DNA of 40,275 bases from Terriglobia bacterium (GTDB lineage Bacteria; Acidobacteriota; Polarisedimenticolia; Polarisedimenticolales; JAIQFR01), in NCBI GenBank assembly GCA_020073205.1, contig JAIQFR010000032.1, positions 1-40,275 on the forward strand. Reading direction: 5' to 3'. Both the position numbers and the translations under genes were made by a program. A model generated the notes under the pieces. The model made no database searches. It had not been told where the DNA came from and saw nothing but the letters and a program-made list of their open reading frames with translations. This document shows, one piece after another, positions 23,269 to 31,393 of the stretch. Position 1 is the stretch's first letter, and each line of letters starts with the position of its first letter.

Positions 23269-23531
23269 GGCGGAAGCCGGGCCCGAAGGGGGGAGCGGTC
23301 GGCCACGTCTCCGGCTTCGCCGCGGAGGGAAGCCACTTATTCCAGATTCTCCTTGTCCAGCGTCCCCGGCACTCGTACAGTTGACACAGAGGTTGAGCGG
23401 GGACGGCCCCTGAAGAGACGGTTCGTCGCGCGGGAAGGATCCTCGCGGCTCCCTAACGAATGGGGGAGGAACGCAGGCTCCCGTCTTGCCGGTCGCGGGG
23501 TGCCAGCCCACCCGCCTTTCGGGGGATGACC

Positions 23532-25526
23532 ATGAAAAGAGCGGCTCTTTCGCTTGCATTGTCGGTCCTATCGGTGGGGATCGCGTCCGCCCAGGCCGTA
23601 CCCCCGCCGCTGATCAACTACCAGGGCGTCCTGCGTGACGCCTCGGACAAACCGCTGAACGGCACCTATGACATGGTCTATCGTTTCTTCAGCGCAGACG
23701 TAGGGGGAGACGAGATCCTAGTGGACGGCCACACCGCAGTCGGAGCGTCGCCGGTGGCGGTGAGCGGCGGGTTGTTCAACGTCCAGCTCGGGGGCGGGAC
23801 CGTGACGGATGGCTCCGGTCCTGGCACGTACGCATCGCTCGCGGACGTCTTCCGCGACTTCAGCACGGTGTGGCTCTCGATCCGGGTAGGGTCAGAGACG
23901 CTGAGCCCGCGGATCCGGATCGTCGCCGCCGCGTACGCGCTGAACGCGGCGAACCTGGGCGGCAAGCCTGCGGGGAACTACCTCGATACGTCGTCGGCCT
24001 TCCAGGCGAAGTTCGGTGGTCTCCGGGTGAATACGTCCAACTCGTACACCATCGGCGTCGAGGCTTCCGGAACGGGGTCCGGGGCGATTTTTCGACAGGC
24101 GGACGGATTCACGTACGCCTACATCGCCAGCGGGGGCTACGGCATACAGGCGACCGGCTGGAACGGTGGCGGCGTCTTCGGGGACGCCTATGGCAACGGG
24201 TTCGCCTACCTCGGCTACCGCGACTACGGCATACAGGCGAGCGGCAGTTTCGCTGGCGGCGCCTTCGCGGACGCCGATAACAGCGGGGGCGCCAACGTCG
24301 GCTTCGGCGATCTGGGCATCTACGCGTGGGGCAATCAAGCCGGCGGCTACTTCGTCGCCGGGAGCAACCCGGGCTCCTATGCGTATGCGGGCAACTACGA
24401 CGCTGGCACGAACTACAAGATTCGCGGAGGCGGAGCCGTCAGCTTCGTCCAGAACCACCCCGAGGAAGCGGGGCAAGTGATCGTCTACGCGGCGCCGGAG
24501 GGAGACGAAGTCGCGGTGTACACGCGCGGAACGGCGCGGCTCGCGGGGCATGAGGCGCATGTCGCCCTCGGCGAGACGTTTCGATGGGTCGCGAACCCGG
24601 ATATCGGCCTGACGGCGCACCTGACTCCGCGCGGCCCGACGCCGGGGTTGTACGTCGCCTCGCTCAGCGCGAAGGACATGATAGTCCGCGAGATGGCCGG
24701 CGGAAGCGGCGACATCGCGTTCGACTACATCGTGTACGGTCTGCGGCTCGGCTTCGAACGGATGCCGAACGTTCAGACGAAGATAGACCACTCGCCTGTC
24801 GCGCGGCCGAGCGGAGTGGACGAGTACTACGCCGCGCACCCGGACCTGCCTCGGACGAACGCGCTGGCGAAGTTCGAGGCGATGCGAGCGGAAGCAGGTG
24901 TCGGCATCCCGGTGGATCTCTCCCGTTCACAGCAGCTCATCGCGGCGATCAACGCGTACCGCCCCGAGGTGGATGGGTCTCTCGAGAAGAGGCTCAAGCC
25001 GATAGAGCCGTCCGCGGGGGGGCCTGCCGCGCCGGTCCCGCCGGCGCGACGGTCGCCCGAGCCGGTGCCGGAAGCACGGCGGGCTGGTTCCGCAGCCGAT
25101 GTGCCCGTGGCGGGGCTCGGGACGCTGGGGACCGCGACCACCGACCTTTTCGCCGCTACGAAGTTCCCGTTGAGCGGCACCGCCGAGGCCGGTGATGCGC
25201 TGGTCCTCGACCCGGACCGTCCGGGCTACCTCAGGAAGGCGGAATCCGCGGCCGATCCCGGCGTCGTGGGGATCGCTTCAGGGTCCTCGGCGTACGGCGA
25301 GGAAGGGCGGCTGGAGACGCCGGTGATCGGGACGGGATTCGCGCTGGTCAAGGCCGATGCGCAGTACGGCGCGATCCGTCCGGGCGACCTCCTCGTGACC
25401 TCGGCGACACCGGGCCACGCGATGAAGGCGCCCCAGGTCTTGGCCGGCGGGACGGTGATCGGCAAGTCGTTGGAGCCCCTCGAATCCGGCACCGGTCTCA
25501 TCAAGGTGCTGGTGATGGCGCGATGA
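23532..25526 (+). CDS. Secreted Gly-rich repeat protein with tail-fibre-like C-terminal domain
   Basis: 664 residues from the ATG at 23532 (GGGGG eight bases before it; an ATG at 23526 is also possible). The signal peptide is MKRAALSLALSVLSVGIASA. Residues about 20-165 form a domain seen in bacterial surface proteins: VPPPLINYQGVLRDASDKPL, LFNVQLGG, then SPRIRIVAAAYALNAANLGG. About residues 165-300 are loose Gly/Ala/Tyr repeats (GYGIQATGWNGGGVFGDAYG, then YGIQASGSFAGGAF), probably a beta-helix. A Pro-rich linker follows. The C-terminal domain (ALVKADAQYGAIRPGDLLVT, GHAMKA, GTVIGKSLEPLESG) matches the intramolecular-chaperone-like ends of tail fibre proteins. Its stop overlaps the next gene's first ATG as ATGA. 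An exported adhesin or fibre is likely. Confidence 0.75.
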   Translation: MKRAALSLALSVLSVGIASAQAVPPPLINYQGVLRDASDKPLNGTYDMVYRFFSADVGGDEILVDGHTAVGASPVAVSGGLFNVQLGGGTVTDGSGPGTYASLADVFRDFSTVWLSIRVGSETLSPRIRIVAAAYALNAANLGGKPAGNYLDTSSAFQAKFGGLRVNTSNSYTIGVEASGTGSGAIFRQADGFTYAYIASGGYGIQATGWNGGGVFGDAYGNGFAYLGYRDYGIQASGSFAGGAFADADNSGGANVGFGDLGIYAWGNQAGGYFVAGSNPGSYAYAGNYDAGTNYKIRGGGAVSFVQNHPEEAGQVIVYAAPEGDEVAVYTRGTARLAGHEAHVALGETFRWVANPDIGLTAHLTPRGPTPGLYVASLSAKDMIVREMAGGSGDIAFDYIVYGLRLGFERMPNVQTKIDHSPVARPSGVDEYYAAHPDLPRTNALAKFEAMRAEAGVGIPVDLSRSQQLIAAINAYRPEVDGSLEKRLKPIEPSAGGPAAPVPPARRSPEPVPEARRAGSAADVPVAGLGTLGTATTDLFAATKFPLSGTAEAGDALVLDPDRPGYLRKAESAADPGVVGIASGSSAYGEEGRLETPVIGTGFALVKADAQYGAIRPGDLLVTSATPGHAMKAPQVLAGGTVIGKSLEPLESGTGLIKVLVMAR

Positions 25527-25549
25527 ACCGCGAGAGAAGGAGGGGCATC

Positions 25550-26092
25550 ATGAGACGCTCGGCGCTAGTTCTCGCAGTGGGGCTGATCGCTCTGCCTGTC
25601 CTCGCCCAGGAGAGCCCCAGCTACAAGCTCAAGGAGTCTGTCTTCAACGCGGGAGGGCATCCGAAAGACGGTGTCGTCCTGGCCTCTGCGAGCTTTCGCG
25701 TGACGCTCGACTCGGCCGGCGAGGGAGTCGTGGCGGTTGGGGTTGTCAGCGTATCGTTCCACATGGACGGGAGCTTCATGGGAGGCTACCCACCGCCAGG
25801 GGAGGTTTACGACTTCCTGTTCAGCGACAAGACCACGATGGCTTGGGACTCCGAGAAGTCCACGGGGACCTACAACGTCTACCGCGACCTGATGAGCAAC
25901 CTCTCCGGGGGTGGCTTCGGCACCTGCTTCGCGCAGGGCCTGACCCAGCCCGCAGGATCGGACCCGAACACGCCGCCGGTGAACAATGGCTGGTTCTACC
26001 TGGTCACGGCCGAGAACCGGCTTCGGGAGGAGGGAACGAACGGGTTCCGCAGTTCAGGTGCCGAGCGAGGTAACCCTGCGCCTTGCCCGTAG
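25550..26092 (+). CDS. Secreted protein with shared C-terminal Cys-Pro domain
   Basis: 180 residues from the ATG at 25550, chosen because AAGGAGGGG lies five bases upstream; an ATG at 25523 overlaps the previous stop but lacks a site. Signal peptide MRRSALVLAVGLIALPVLA. The N-terminal part (YKLKESVFNAGGHP, ASASFRVTLDSAGEGV) is a module I know only as common in secreted proteins of uncultured bacteria; function unknown. The C-terminal domain has STGTYNVYRDL, a Cys (GTCFAQGL), NNGWFYLVTAENRLREEGTN and ends RGNPAPCP. This matches the ends of the Kelch protein (3567) and the FG-GAP protein (34591). It is in one operon with the fibre-like gene upstream. Truncated recombinase copy 3 begins 10 bases after its stop. 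Confidence 0.75.
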   Translation: MRRSALVLAVGLIALPVLAQESPSYKLKESVFNAGGHPKDGVVLASASFRVTLDSAGEGVVAVGVVSVSFHMDGSFMGGYPPPGEVYDFLFSDKTTMAWDSEKSTGTYNVYRDLMSNLSGGGFGTCFAQGLTQPAGSDPNTPPVNNGWFYLVTAENRLREEGTNGFRSSGAERGNPAPCP

Positions 26093-26101
26093 CTGGGTCT
26101 G

Positions 26102-26299
26102 AGCCGACGTTCAGGCCGACCAGCTCGCCGAGCCGCAGGCCGGTGCCGAGGGCCATCGAGAAGATCGTGTGGTCGCGCAGGTTGCTGGCCGTGATCCGCA
26201 GGATCGCCTTCTGCTCGGCGGTGGTCAGGGTCGGCGGGGCAAGGTGGGGCATCAGGACCTCCCGCCATGACAGGGCCAGCGGTGGGGGAGGAAGTCAAG
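26102..26299 (-). pseudogene. Tyrosine recombinase copy 3 (first 50 codons plus leader)
   Basis: ATG at 26252; the frame reads MPHLAPPTLTTAEQKAILRI and on to GLRLGELVGLNVG. It then leaves the family at about 26102 and continues as read-through of the neighbouring gene's antisense. Only catalytic R40 is kept, so it is dead. The leader (to 26299) is intact, with GACAGGGCCAGCGG and GGGGGAGGAAGTCAAG. The break lies 10 bases after the stop of the secreted gene at 26092. Confidence 0.85.
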
Positions 26300-26472
26300 G
26301 AGGAATGGCAAAGTGCGACGAGTGCGTGCCGCCCCGCTAGCTCACAATTCCCATCCTTCTTCCTGCGGGTCGTAAATCGGTGATTTCTTTGGTAGCCCAG
26401 CTTGCCGACGACTACCAGGCGAGACACTGCTCAGGCCGTCGACCCACCGATGTGAGTAACGCAGCCTCACGA

Positions 26473-28776
26473 TCACTTCCTTGCGCGATGGCTCTCAGTT
26501 TCGGCGATGATCGATTCGAACTCGGGGTCACCGCGCAGGGGTGCAAGGCCCTCATCCTCGCGGAGCCACGACGTGTTCGAGAACCCCAGTGCCACGGACC
26601 GGCGAAGGCACCTGAGAGCTTCCGACTTGTTTCCAGCCCGGGAATTGTACCGGCCCAGACAGGCCTGCCCACTCGCGTTGTCAGTCAGGCCCTCGGCCAT
26701 GTGAGCCGCCTCCGCCGCCTCCGCAGAATGGCCGCTCATTAGGAGACTCGTCGCCAGCTCCGCGCAAAGCGCTTGACGGTGCAGCAATTCGCAAGCCATT
26801 CTGTTGGGCGCGACCGATTCGTCCCATCGATGAAGCTCGGACAAGATCTGGCCCACTAGCGCTTGGGTGTGGCCGTCGTGCCACGCAAGCGCCTGCGCCC
26901 GGAGCGCCCAGCTCAGTGCTTCCTCTGGACGCTTCTGACTTTTCAGGAACCTCGCGTACTCTAAAGCTACATAGTAGTCAACTGGAGCGAGGCGCTGGGC
27001 CTTCTCGAAGTCGGAACTCGCACCGTCTACGTCAGCCTCCCGCGCCCGCAAGAGCGCTCGATCTGCTAGATATCGGGACTTCAGGGATGTGCTCAGATCC
27101 TCGCGGGCACAGAGTCCGTCGTAGAGCGCTATCGCATCGTGAGTCTTCCCCTGAAACCCGAGCGCGGAAGCGCGGATGCTGGCGGCGTAAGGTGATCTCC
27201 TGTCAAGTTCTTCCAAGCCTTGCAGGGCGATCTCAAGCTGACGGAGATTCTCGTCAGTGCGCATAGCCGCGAACACGTCCAGGCAAATGAACGCGAGAAG
27301 CGCTAGGACGAGCGGCTCGGAGGGAAACTTCCTCGCGAGAGCTCTGGCTCGCTGGACAGTCTGCTCTGTAGTCTTCGAATCCAGAGCGGTCGCCAGCACC
27401 TCTGACCAGCTCGGTGATACCGCGAGCTTCGGGTTCTCGATCGGCATGCTCTCCAGCAGGTCGTACACGTGCGGCGCGGCGTAACCGAGGCGACCGAGGA
27501 CATCCCGGGCTATCCCTGAGGCCAGGGAGCGAATCTCGCGCTCCGCTGCTTGGCGGGTCGCCCCCCAGAGCAGACGGTTTCGCGAGGCGTCCACTAGGCT
27601 GATCGTTACGTCGACCGCCCTCGCGCTCGTCCCGACCGTTCCTATGAGAAGGCGGCCGGCACCGAGTCCCCGTGCCCGCGACACGGCGTCTTCCTCACCT
27701 GGCCGGGCCGCCGCGGGAACTGGCAGCACCTCGAGGCCCGTAGTTTGGGCCAGCTCGTTCGCAAGCTGGCGGGCAAACACCGTTCCAAGGATCTCGCCTC
27801 CCTGCGGCCGACCATGGACGGCAAGCGGCCAGACCATGATCGTGCGGGCGCTCTCGCTTGCCGTCCGCGCCCCGGCGGCAGTGTCCCGTATCAATTCCTC
27901 CAGCGCGATCACCAGGTCTCGTGTGTCGTTGTACCGATCGTCCGGGCGCTTCCGAAGGCACCGGCGGACGATCTGATCCAGTTCAGGAGGCGACGCCGGC
28001 GCGACATTCTCCAGGGGCTCGGGCTCCGCTTCCAGGATCTTCCCGAGTGTTGCGACGGGGTCATCGCTGGCGAACGGGTGCTTCCCCGTCGCCATCTCGT
28101 ACAGCATCGTCCCGAAGGAGAACACGTCCGACCGCGAGTCCAGCGGCATGCCCCTGGCTTGCTCTGGGGACATGTACGCCATGGTCCCTACGATCTTCCC
28201 CTCTGTCGTCAGGTCTCTCGGGAGCGTCGTAGTCGTAGTCGTGCCTGCATCTTCGGACGCGATGGCCGGGCGAGGCTTGGCCAGTCCGAAGTCGAGGATC
28301 TTGGCCCGGCCGTCGGGCGCGACCATCACGTTGCCGGGCTTGAGGTCCCTGTGGATCACGCCCTTCGCGTGGGCTGCCGCTAGACCTCCGACCACTTGGA
28401 TGGCGATGTCGATCATCTCTCGGAAACGGAGAGGGCGGCGCTCCCGGAGCATCGCTGCGAGCGTCCGGCCTTCGACCAGTTCCATGGAAATAAACGGCGT
28501 GCCAGGCCGGAGGCGCTCAGCACCTCCGAGTGCTGCCTCCTCTCCAGGTTGGACCTCCCCGAAGTCAAAGATGACGCAAACGTTCGGGTGGTTCAGGGCA
28601 GCAGATACGCGCGCTTCTCTCAGGAATCGGGCGCGAGCATGTTCCTCTTCCCGAAGGGTCCCGGTGATGAGTTTCAGCGCGACCGATCGCTTGAGGGTCA
28701 GGTCCTCGGCGCGGTAGACCACCCCCATGCCACCTGCGCCTAGCTTCCCGAGGATCTTGTATCGGGAGAGCATCAC
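26473..28776 (-). CDS. Ser/Thr protein kinase with TolB-like domain and TPR repeats
   Basis: 767 residues. Residues about 6-290 are a Hanks-type kinase with every key residue: glycine loop GKLGAGGMGVVYRAED, K35 (VALKL), E54, H142-R143-D144 with LKPGNV, D162-F-G, and MSPEQARG. It phosphorylates Ser/Thr of partner proteins. Residues about 310-440 resemble the N-terminal TolB/FlgO-like domain of Acidobacterial kinases (FARQLANELAQTTGLEVLPV, LLIGTVGT). Residues about 470-750 are TPR-like helical pairs, ending near SEALRCLRRSVALGFSNTSW. No membrane segment, so cytosolic, unlike PknB-type receptors. GAGAGGGTG precedes the start. It stands alone between recombinase stubs 3 and 4; its substrates are unknown. 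Confidence 0.9.
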   Translation of the reverse strand: MMLSRYKILGKLGAGGMGVVYRAEDLTLKRSVALKLITGTLREEEHARARFLREARVSAALNHPNVCVIFDFGEVQPGEEAALGGAERLRPGTPFISMELVEGRTLAAMLRERRPLRFREMIDIAIQVVGGLAAAHAKGVIHRDLKPGNVMVAPDGRAKILDFGLAKPRPAIASEDAGTTTTTTLPRDLTTEGKIVGTMAYMSPEQARGMPLDSRSDVFSFGTMLYEMATGKHPFASDDPVATLGKILEAEPEPLENVAPASPPELDQIVRRCLRKRPDDRYNDTRDLVIALEELIRDTAAGARTASESARTIMVWPLAVHGRPQGGEILGTVFARQLANELAQTTGLEVLPVPAAARPGEEDAVSRARGLGAGRLLIGTVGTSARAVDVTISLVDASRNRLLWGATRQAAEREIRSLASGIARDVLGRLGYAAPHVYDLLESMPIENPKLAVSPSWSEVLATALDSKTTEQTVQRARALARKFPSEPLVLALLAFICLDVFAAMRTDENLRQLEIALQGLEELDRRSPYAASIRASALGFQGKTHDAIALYDGLCAREDLSTSLKSRYLADRALLRAREADVDGASSDFEKAQRLAPVDYYVALEYARFLKSQKRPEEALSWALRAQALAWHDGHTQALVGQILSELHRWDESVAPNRMACELLHRQALCAELATSLLMSGHSAEAAEAAHMAEGLTDNASGQACLGRYNSRAGNKSEALRCLRRSVALGFSNTSWLREDEGLAPLRGDPEFESIIAETESHRARK

Positions 28777-28905
28777 ACCCTCTCGCCGCTGCTCTCGTGA
28801 CGCAAACCGCGCCAGCCGAGCCGGTGCGACTGCGTGCTAACTCGCTGTAAGCAAGAGACTAGTCTTGTGGATCGCCGGCGGTCAAGGGGGAGGGGAGGAA
28901 GGCGA

Positions 28906-29060
28906 ACCGAGGGCCATCGAGAAGATCGTGTGATCGCGCACGTTGGCGGCCGTGAACCGCAGGATGGCCTTCTGCTCGGCGGCGGTCAGGGTCGGCGGGG
29001 CGAGGTGGAACATGGGGACCTCCACCCATGACACGGCCAGCGGTGGGGGAGGAAGTCAAG
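28906..29060 (-). pseudogene. Tyrosine recombinase copy 4 (first 36 codons plus leader)
   Basis: ATG at 29013; the frame reads MFHLAPPTLTAAEQKAILRF and TIFSMALG, then diverges at about 28906. The Pro at position 2 is Phe here. None of the catalytic residues is left. The leader (29014-29060, GACACGGCCAGCGG and GGGGGAGGAAGTCAAG) is preserved. It lies 130 bases upstream of the kinase start. Confidence 0.85.
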
Positions 29061-29200
29061 GCTCAGGCTGCCACGCGGCGTGCGCCCGACAGTCGAGAGC
29101 CGGCAGGCCCAGCGCCGTAGGTCAGCACGAGATACAGCGACATCCCGTTCACCACGGAACGTGTTCGAGGACCAATCCATGGGGCACAGGCGGCCAGCGT

Positions 29201-30082
29201 CTATGGCCGCCGCGGAGATCGTGGGGGTGGCACCCGAACGAACTCGAGCCTCGCTGGGGATGGGGACCCGACAACCCAGCTCAGGTTCAGTACTTCTTGA
29301 TCGGGTGTCAGAGAAGCTGTGCACAACGGTATCCCAGGCAGCAGCGCAGGGTCGAATGGGTATGTGGCCCATGGATTCAGTGACCCGATGACGCAGCATC
29401 CCCGGGCGTTTATGCCGAGTAGAAGTACGCCAGCTAGCGCCTTACGGGCCGCCTCGATTCCGAAGTGCTCCTGAAGCCTCAGGAATGCCGAGCCCTCAAA
29501 GGCGGTGACGGTTTCGATCTCCGTGGCGGGCTTCCCGACGGGCACGGACAACTTGCGGCGTCCAGCAATCAATCCTTCGGCGGCCCATCGGTCCAGGACC
29601 ATGTTGTGGCACCAGTGGGTGCTGCCGAGCACGACCAGGACCGAGCCGCTGCGTTCCTTGGCCTGGCGGACCTTTCGCTCGACTCGATCAAAGAGCGCTT
29701 GGGAAACATCGCCGAGAGCGCCGGCAAAATCGACCGGCTCGGGTGGGAGATCAGCGACTCGAGAGAGAGCTTCGCTCCGGAAGGCTGTCGCCTCCACCGT
29801 AAACAGCAGGGGGTGGTGATCATCGCCGCAGTCGAAGTCTGGTCCGCCGCCGTCACCTTCGCCTGACGTAACGACGTAGCGAAAGTAGCCGGCCAGCATC
29901 CACCAGGTCACCGCCTCAACCAACGCGTCGTCTCGGGCGTCCTTGAATCGCTGCCGAAAGCGTCTCGCCGCCAACGGACGACAATCGTCGAGCCAATCCG
30001 CATACTGTTGCGCTACTTCGTCTGTGGTCGGTGGGTCTATCACGCAGAGTTCCTCGGGCACTGTGGCCCCGAACCACGCCAC
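29201..30082 (-). CDS. Unknown protein with PDF...VEAT nuclease-like signature
   Basis: 293 residues from a GTG at 30082 whose first base is the last base of recombinase stub 5's TAG. Residues about 80-100 read GGPDFDCGDDHHPLLFTVEA with a following T. PD...ExT resembles a PD-(D/E)XK core with Thr in place of Lys (D82, E97), and E56 could be a further ligand. The middle (SVLVVLGSTHWCHNMVLDRW) is a Rossmann-like strand and the C-terminal third has many Cys/Gly residues. I do not recognise a family; nuclease activity is only a hypothesis. No signal peptide. It is bracketed by recombinase stubs 4 and 5, like a one-gene cassette. Confidence 0.5.
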   Translation of the reverse strand: MAWFGATVPEELCVIDPPTTDEVAQQYADWLDDCRPLAARRFRQRFKDARDDALVEAVTWWMLAGYFRYVVTSGEGDGGGPDFDCGDDHHPLLFTVEATAFRSEALSRVADLPPEPVDFAGALGDVSQALFDRVERKVRQAKERSGSVLVVLGSTHWCHNMVLDRWAAEGLIAGRRKLSVPVGKPATEIETVTAFEGSAFLRLQEHFGIEAARKALAGVLLLGINARGCCVIGSLNPWATYPFDPALLPGIPLCTASLTPDQEVLNLSWVVGSPSPARLEFVRVPPPRSPRRP

Positions 30083-30430
30083 TAGCGGCCGCAGCGGTTA
30101 CGCCGCTTTATAGGCTCGGTGGCGTCTGTGGTCAAGGCGGCGCCCGACAGCCCGCCGCCGGCTCGGCCGCCCTTCGCGATCTCGGGGCGGATGCGGACGC
30201 GGACCCGGGGCGTGCCGTCCGGCGCGAACACGTCGCCGACGTCGAGCCCGACGAGTTCGGCGAGCCGCAGGCCGGTACCAAGGGCCATCGAGATTATCGT
30301 GTGGTCGCGTACGTTGGCGGCCGTGACCCGCAGGATCGTTTCCTGCTCGGCGGCGGTCAGGGTCGGCGGAGCGAGGTGGGGCATTGGGGACCTCCGCGGC
30401 CAGGGTCCCTCGGTGGGGGAGGAAGTCAAG
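30082..30430 (-). pseudogene. Tyrosine recombinase copy 5 (first about 75 codons plus leader), joined to the next gene
   Basis: ATG at 30384; the frame reads MPHLAPPTLTAAEQETILRV and holds R40 and K71 (EIAKGGR) before leaving the family at about 30160. A further 25 codons of unrelated sequence end at a TAG (30082-30084) whose G starts the downstream GTG. The stub could therefore couple translation to the gene at 29201. The leader (30385-30430) keeps GGGGGAGGAAGTCAAG, although its GACAGGGCC part has drifted. Confidence 0.85.
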
Positions 30431-30471
30431 GCGCTGGACCGCGCGGGTCGCGATCGAGCAGGGCGATAGCA

Positions 30472-30585
30472 ATGGACAAACCCCGTCCCATTTCTTGCCA
30501 AAGCGCAAGCCGCGGTGCGCTTTTCACTTGACCACCCAGGTCCTGACTCGTACATAGGGACCGACGCAGCCGCCAGGGGGGCCTC
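30472..30585 (+). promoter_or_regulatory. Promoter module, copy 1 (TTGACC-17-TACATA)
   Basis: TTGACC at 30528-30533 and TACATA at 30551-30556, 17 bases apart: a good sigma-70 promoter. About 110 bases around it resemble 34478-34590 (shared GGACAA, CCCC, CTTGC, AAGCCGC, GCTTTT, GTACATAGGGA and a G-run before the ATG). Two copies of the same upstream region serve two secreted genes. Confidence 0.7.
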
Positions 30586-30720
30586 ATGGGAAAAGCCGTC
30601 GTGTGCCTCTTTTTCTTCGCGGTCTTCAAGTCTGTTGTTGCTCCACCCGTAGTCGCTCGCGAGTTCACGTTCGAGGAGCGAGTCCAGGCGTAAGAGGCAA
30701 TCCAGAAGTTCCACTGGAAC
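30586..30720 (+). pseudogene. Secreted-protein gene start with premature TAA
   Basis: The ATG at 30586 follows a G-run and starts a signal peptide (MGKAVVCLFFFAVFKSVVA, then PPVVA) and REFTFEERVQA. A TAA stops it at codon 36, but in the same frame the next codons read EAIQKFHWN. FEERVxAQEAIxxxYxxH is the beginning of a secreted-protein family I recall from uncultured bacteria, so the stop probably arose from a Gln codon (CAA to TAA). Beyond about 30720 the gene is lost. A promoter without a working gene remains. Confidence 0.6.
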
Positions 30721-30925
30721 GGTGTATGTAGTGGACAATCACGCGGGGGTGTGCGAAACTAACCGAAAGCCGCGCGACACTCACTGAGGAGCCCGAGCAG
30801 AACCATGAATCGGTCTCTTGCATCGCAAGGTGCGTCGGCCTTTTCCCGGTGTACCCTCTGTGCCAACGTACTTGAGACACCGACCCCCTTTGAGTTTACT
30901 GTAGAGGGCGGGGAGGCTTGAGTGA

Positions 30926-31393
30926 ATGGATTTCAGGGAAGGACTGCTCTTGGCGGGAGAAGCGGAGGGAGCCCGTAGGGCGACCGGAGCTTCTCCCGCC
31001 GGCGCGCCGGCGGGGGTACCCGATCCGTCGGTCGAGGCGAAGGCGAAGCGGCGGCGGTTCACCGCGGAGTACAAGCTGCGCATCCTGCGCGAGGTCGATC
31101 GCGCCAAGGGAGCCGGCGAGGTCGGGGCGATCCTGCGGCGCGAGGGGCTGTACTCGTCCCACCTGACGCAGTGGCGTCGCGATCGGGACCGTGTCGCGAA
31201 GGCCGGGCTCGCCGCGCGGAAGCGCGGGCCCAAGGGTCGCGTCGAGGACCCGAGGATCAAGCAGCTCGAGCGAGAGCTCTCCAAGCTCAAGAGGCGCAAC
31301 CAGCGCCTGGAGGCCCTCGTCGAGATCCAAACAAAAGCGTCCGAGCTCCTGGGGATCCCCCTGAGCCCGCTCGACAGCGACGAGAGCGACTGA
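30926..31393 (+). CDS. IS3-family transposase OrfA
   Basis: 155 residues; GGGGAGG lies before the ATG. OrfA supplies the DNA-binding part of the transposase. After a 40-residue leader rich in Ala/Gly/Pro, the helix-turn-helix (FTAEYKLRILREVDRAKGAG, then LRREGLYSSHLTQWRRDRD) is clear. A leucine-zipper-like helix follows (IKQLERELSKLKRRNQRLEA) for pairing with OrfB. Its stop overlaps the orfB ATG in TGATG. IS3 elements normally make an OrfAB fusion by -1 frameshift near this join; I see no obvious A-rich slippery site. Confidence 0.85.
   Translation: MDFREGLLLAGEAEGARRATGASPAGAPAGVPDPSVEAKAKRRRFTAEYKLRILREVDRAKGAGEVGAILRREGLYSSHLTQWRRDRDRVAKAGLAARKRGPKGRVEDPRIKQLERELSKLKRRNQRLEALVEIQTKASELLGIPLSPLDSDESD

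Noticed and set aside
21916-23559. 547-codon minus-strand frame spanning NDH-2 and recombinase copy 2
   Set aside because: Out of frame with both recognisable genes; Arg/Pro-rich throughout.
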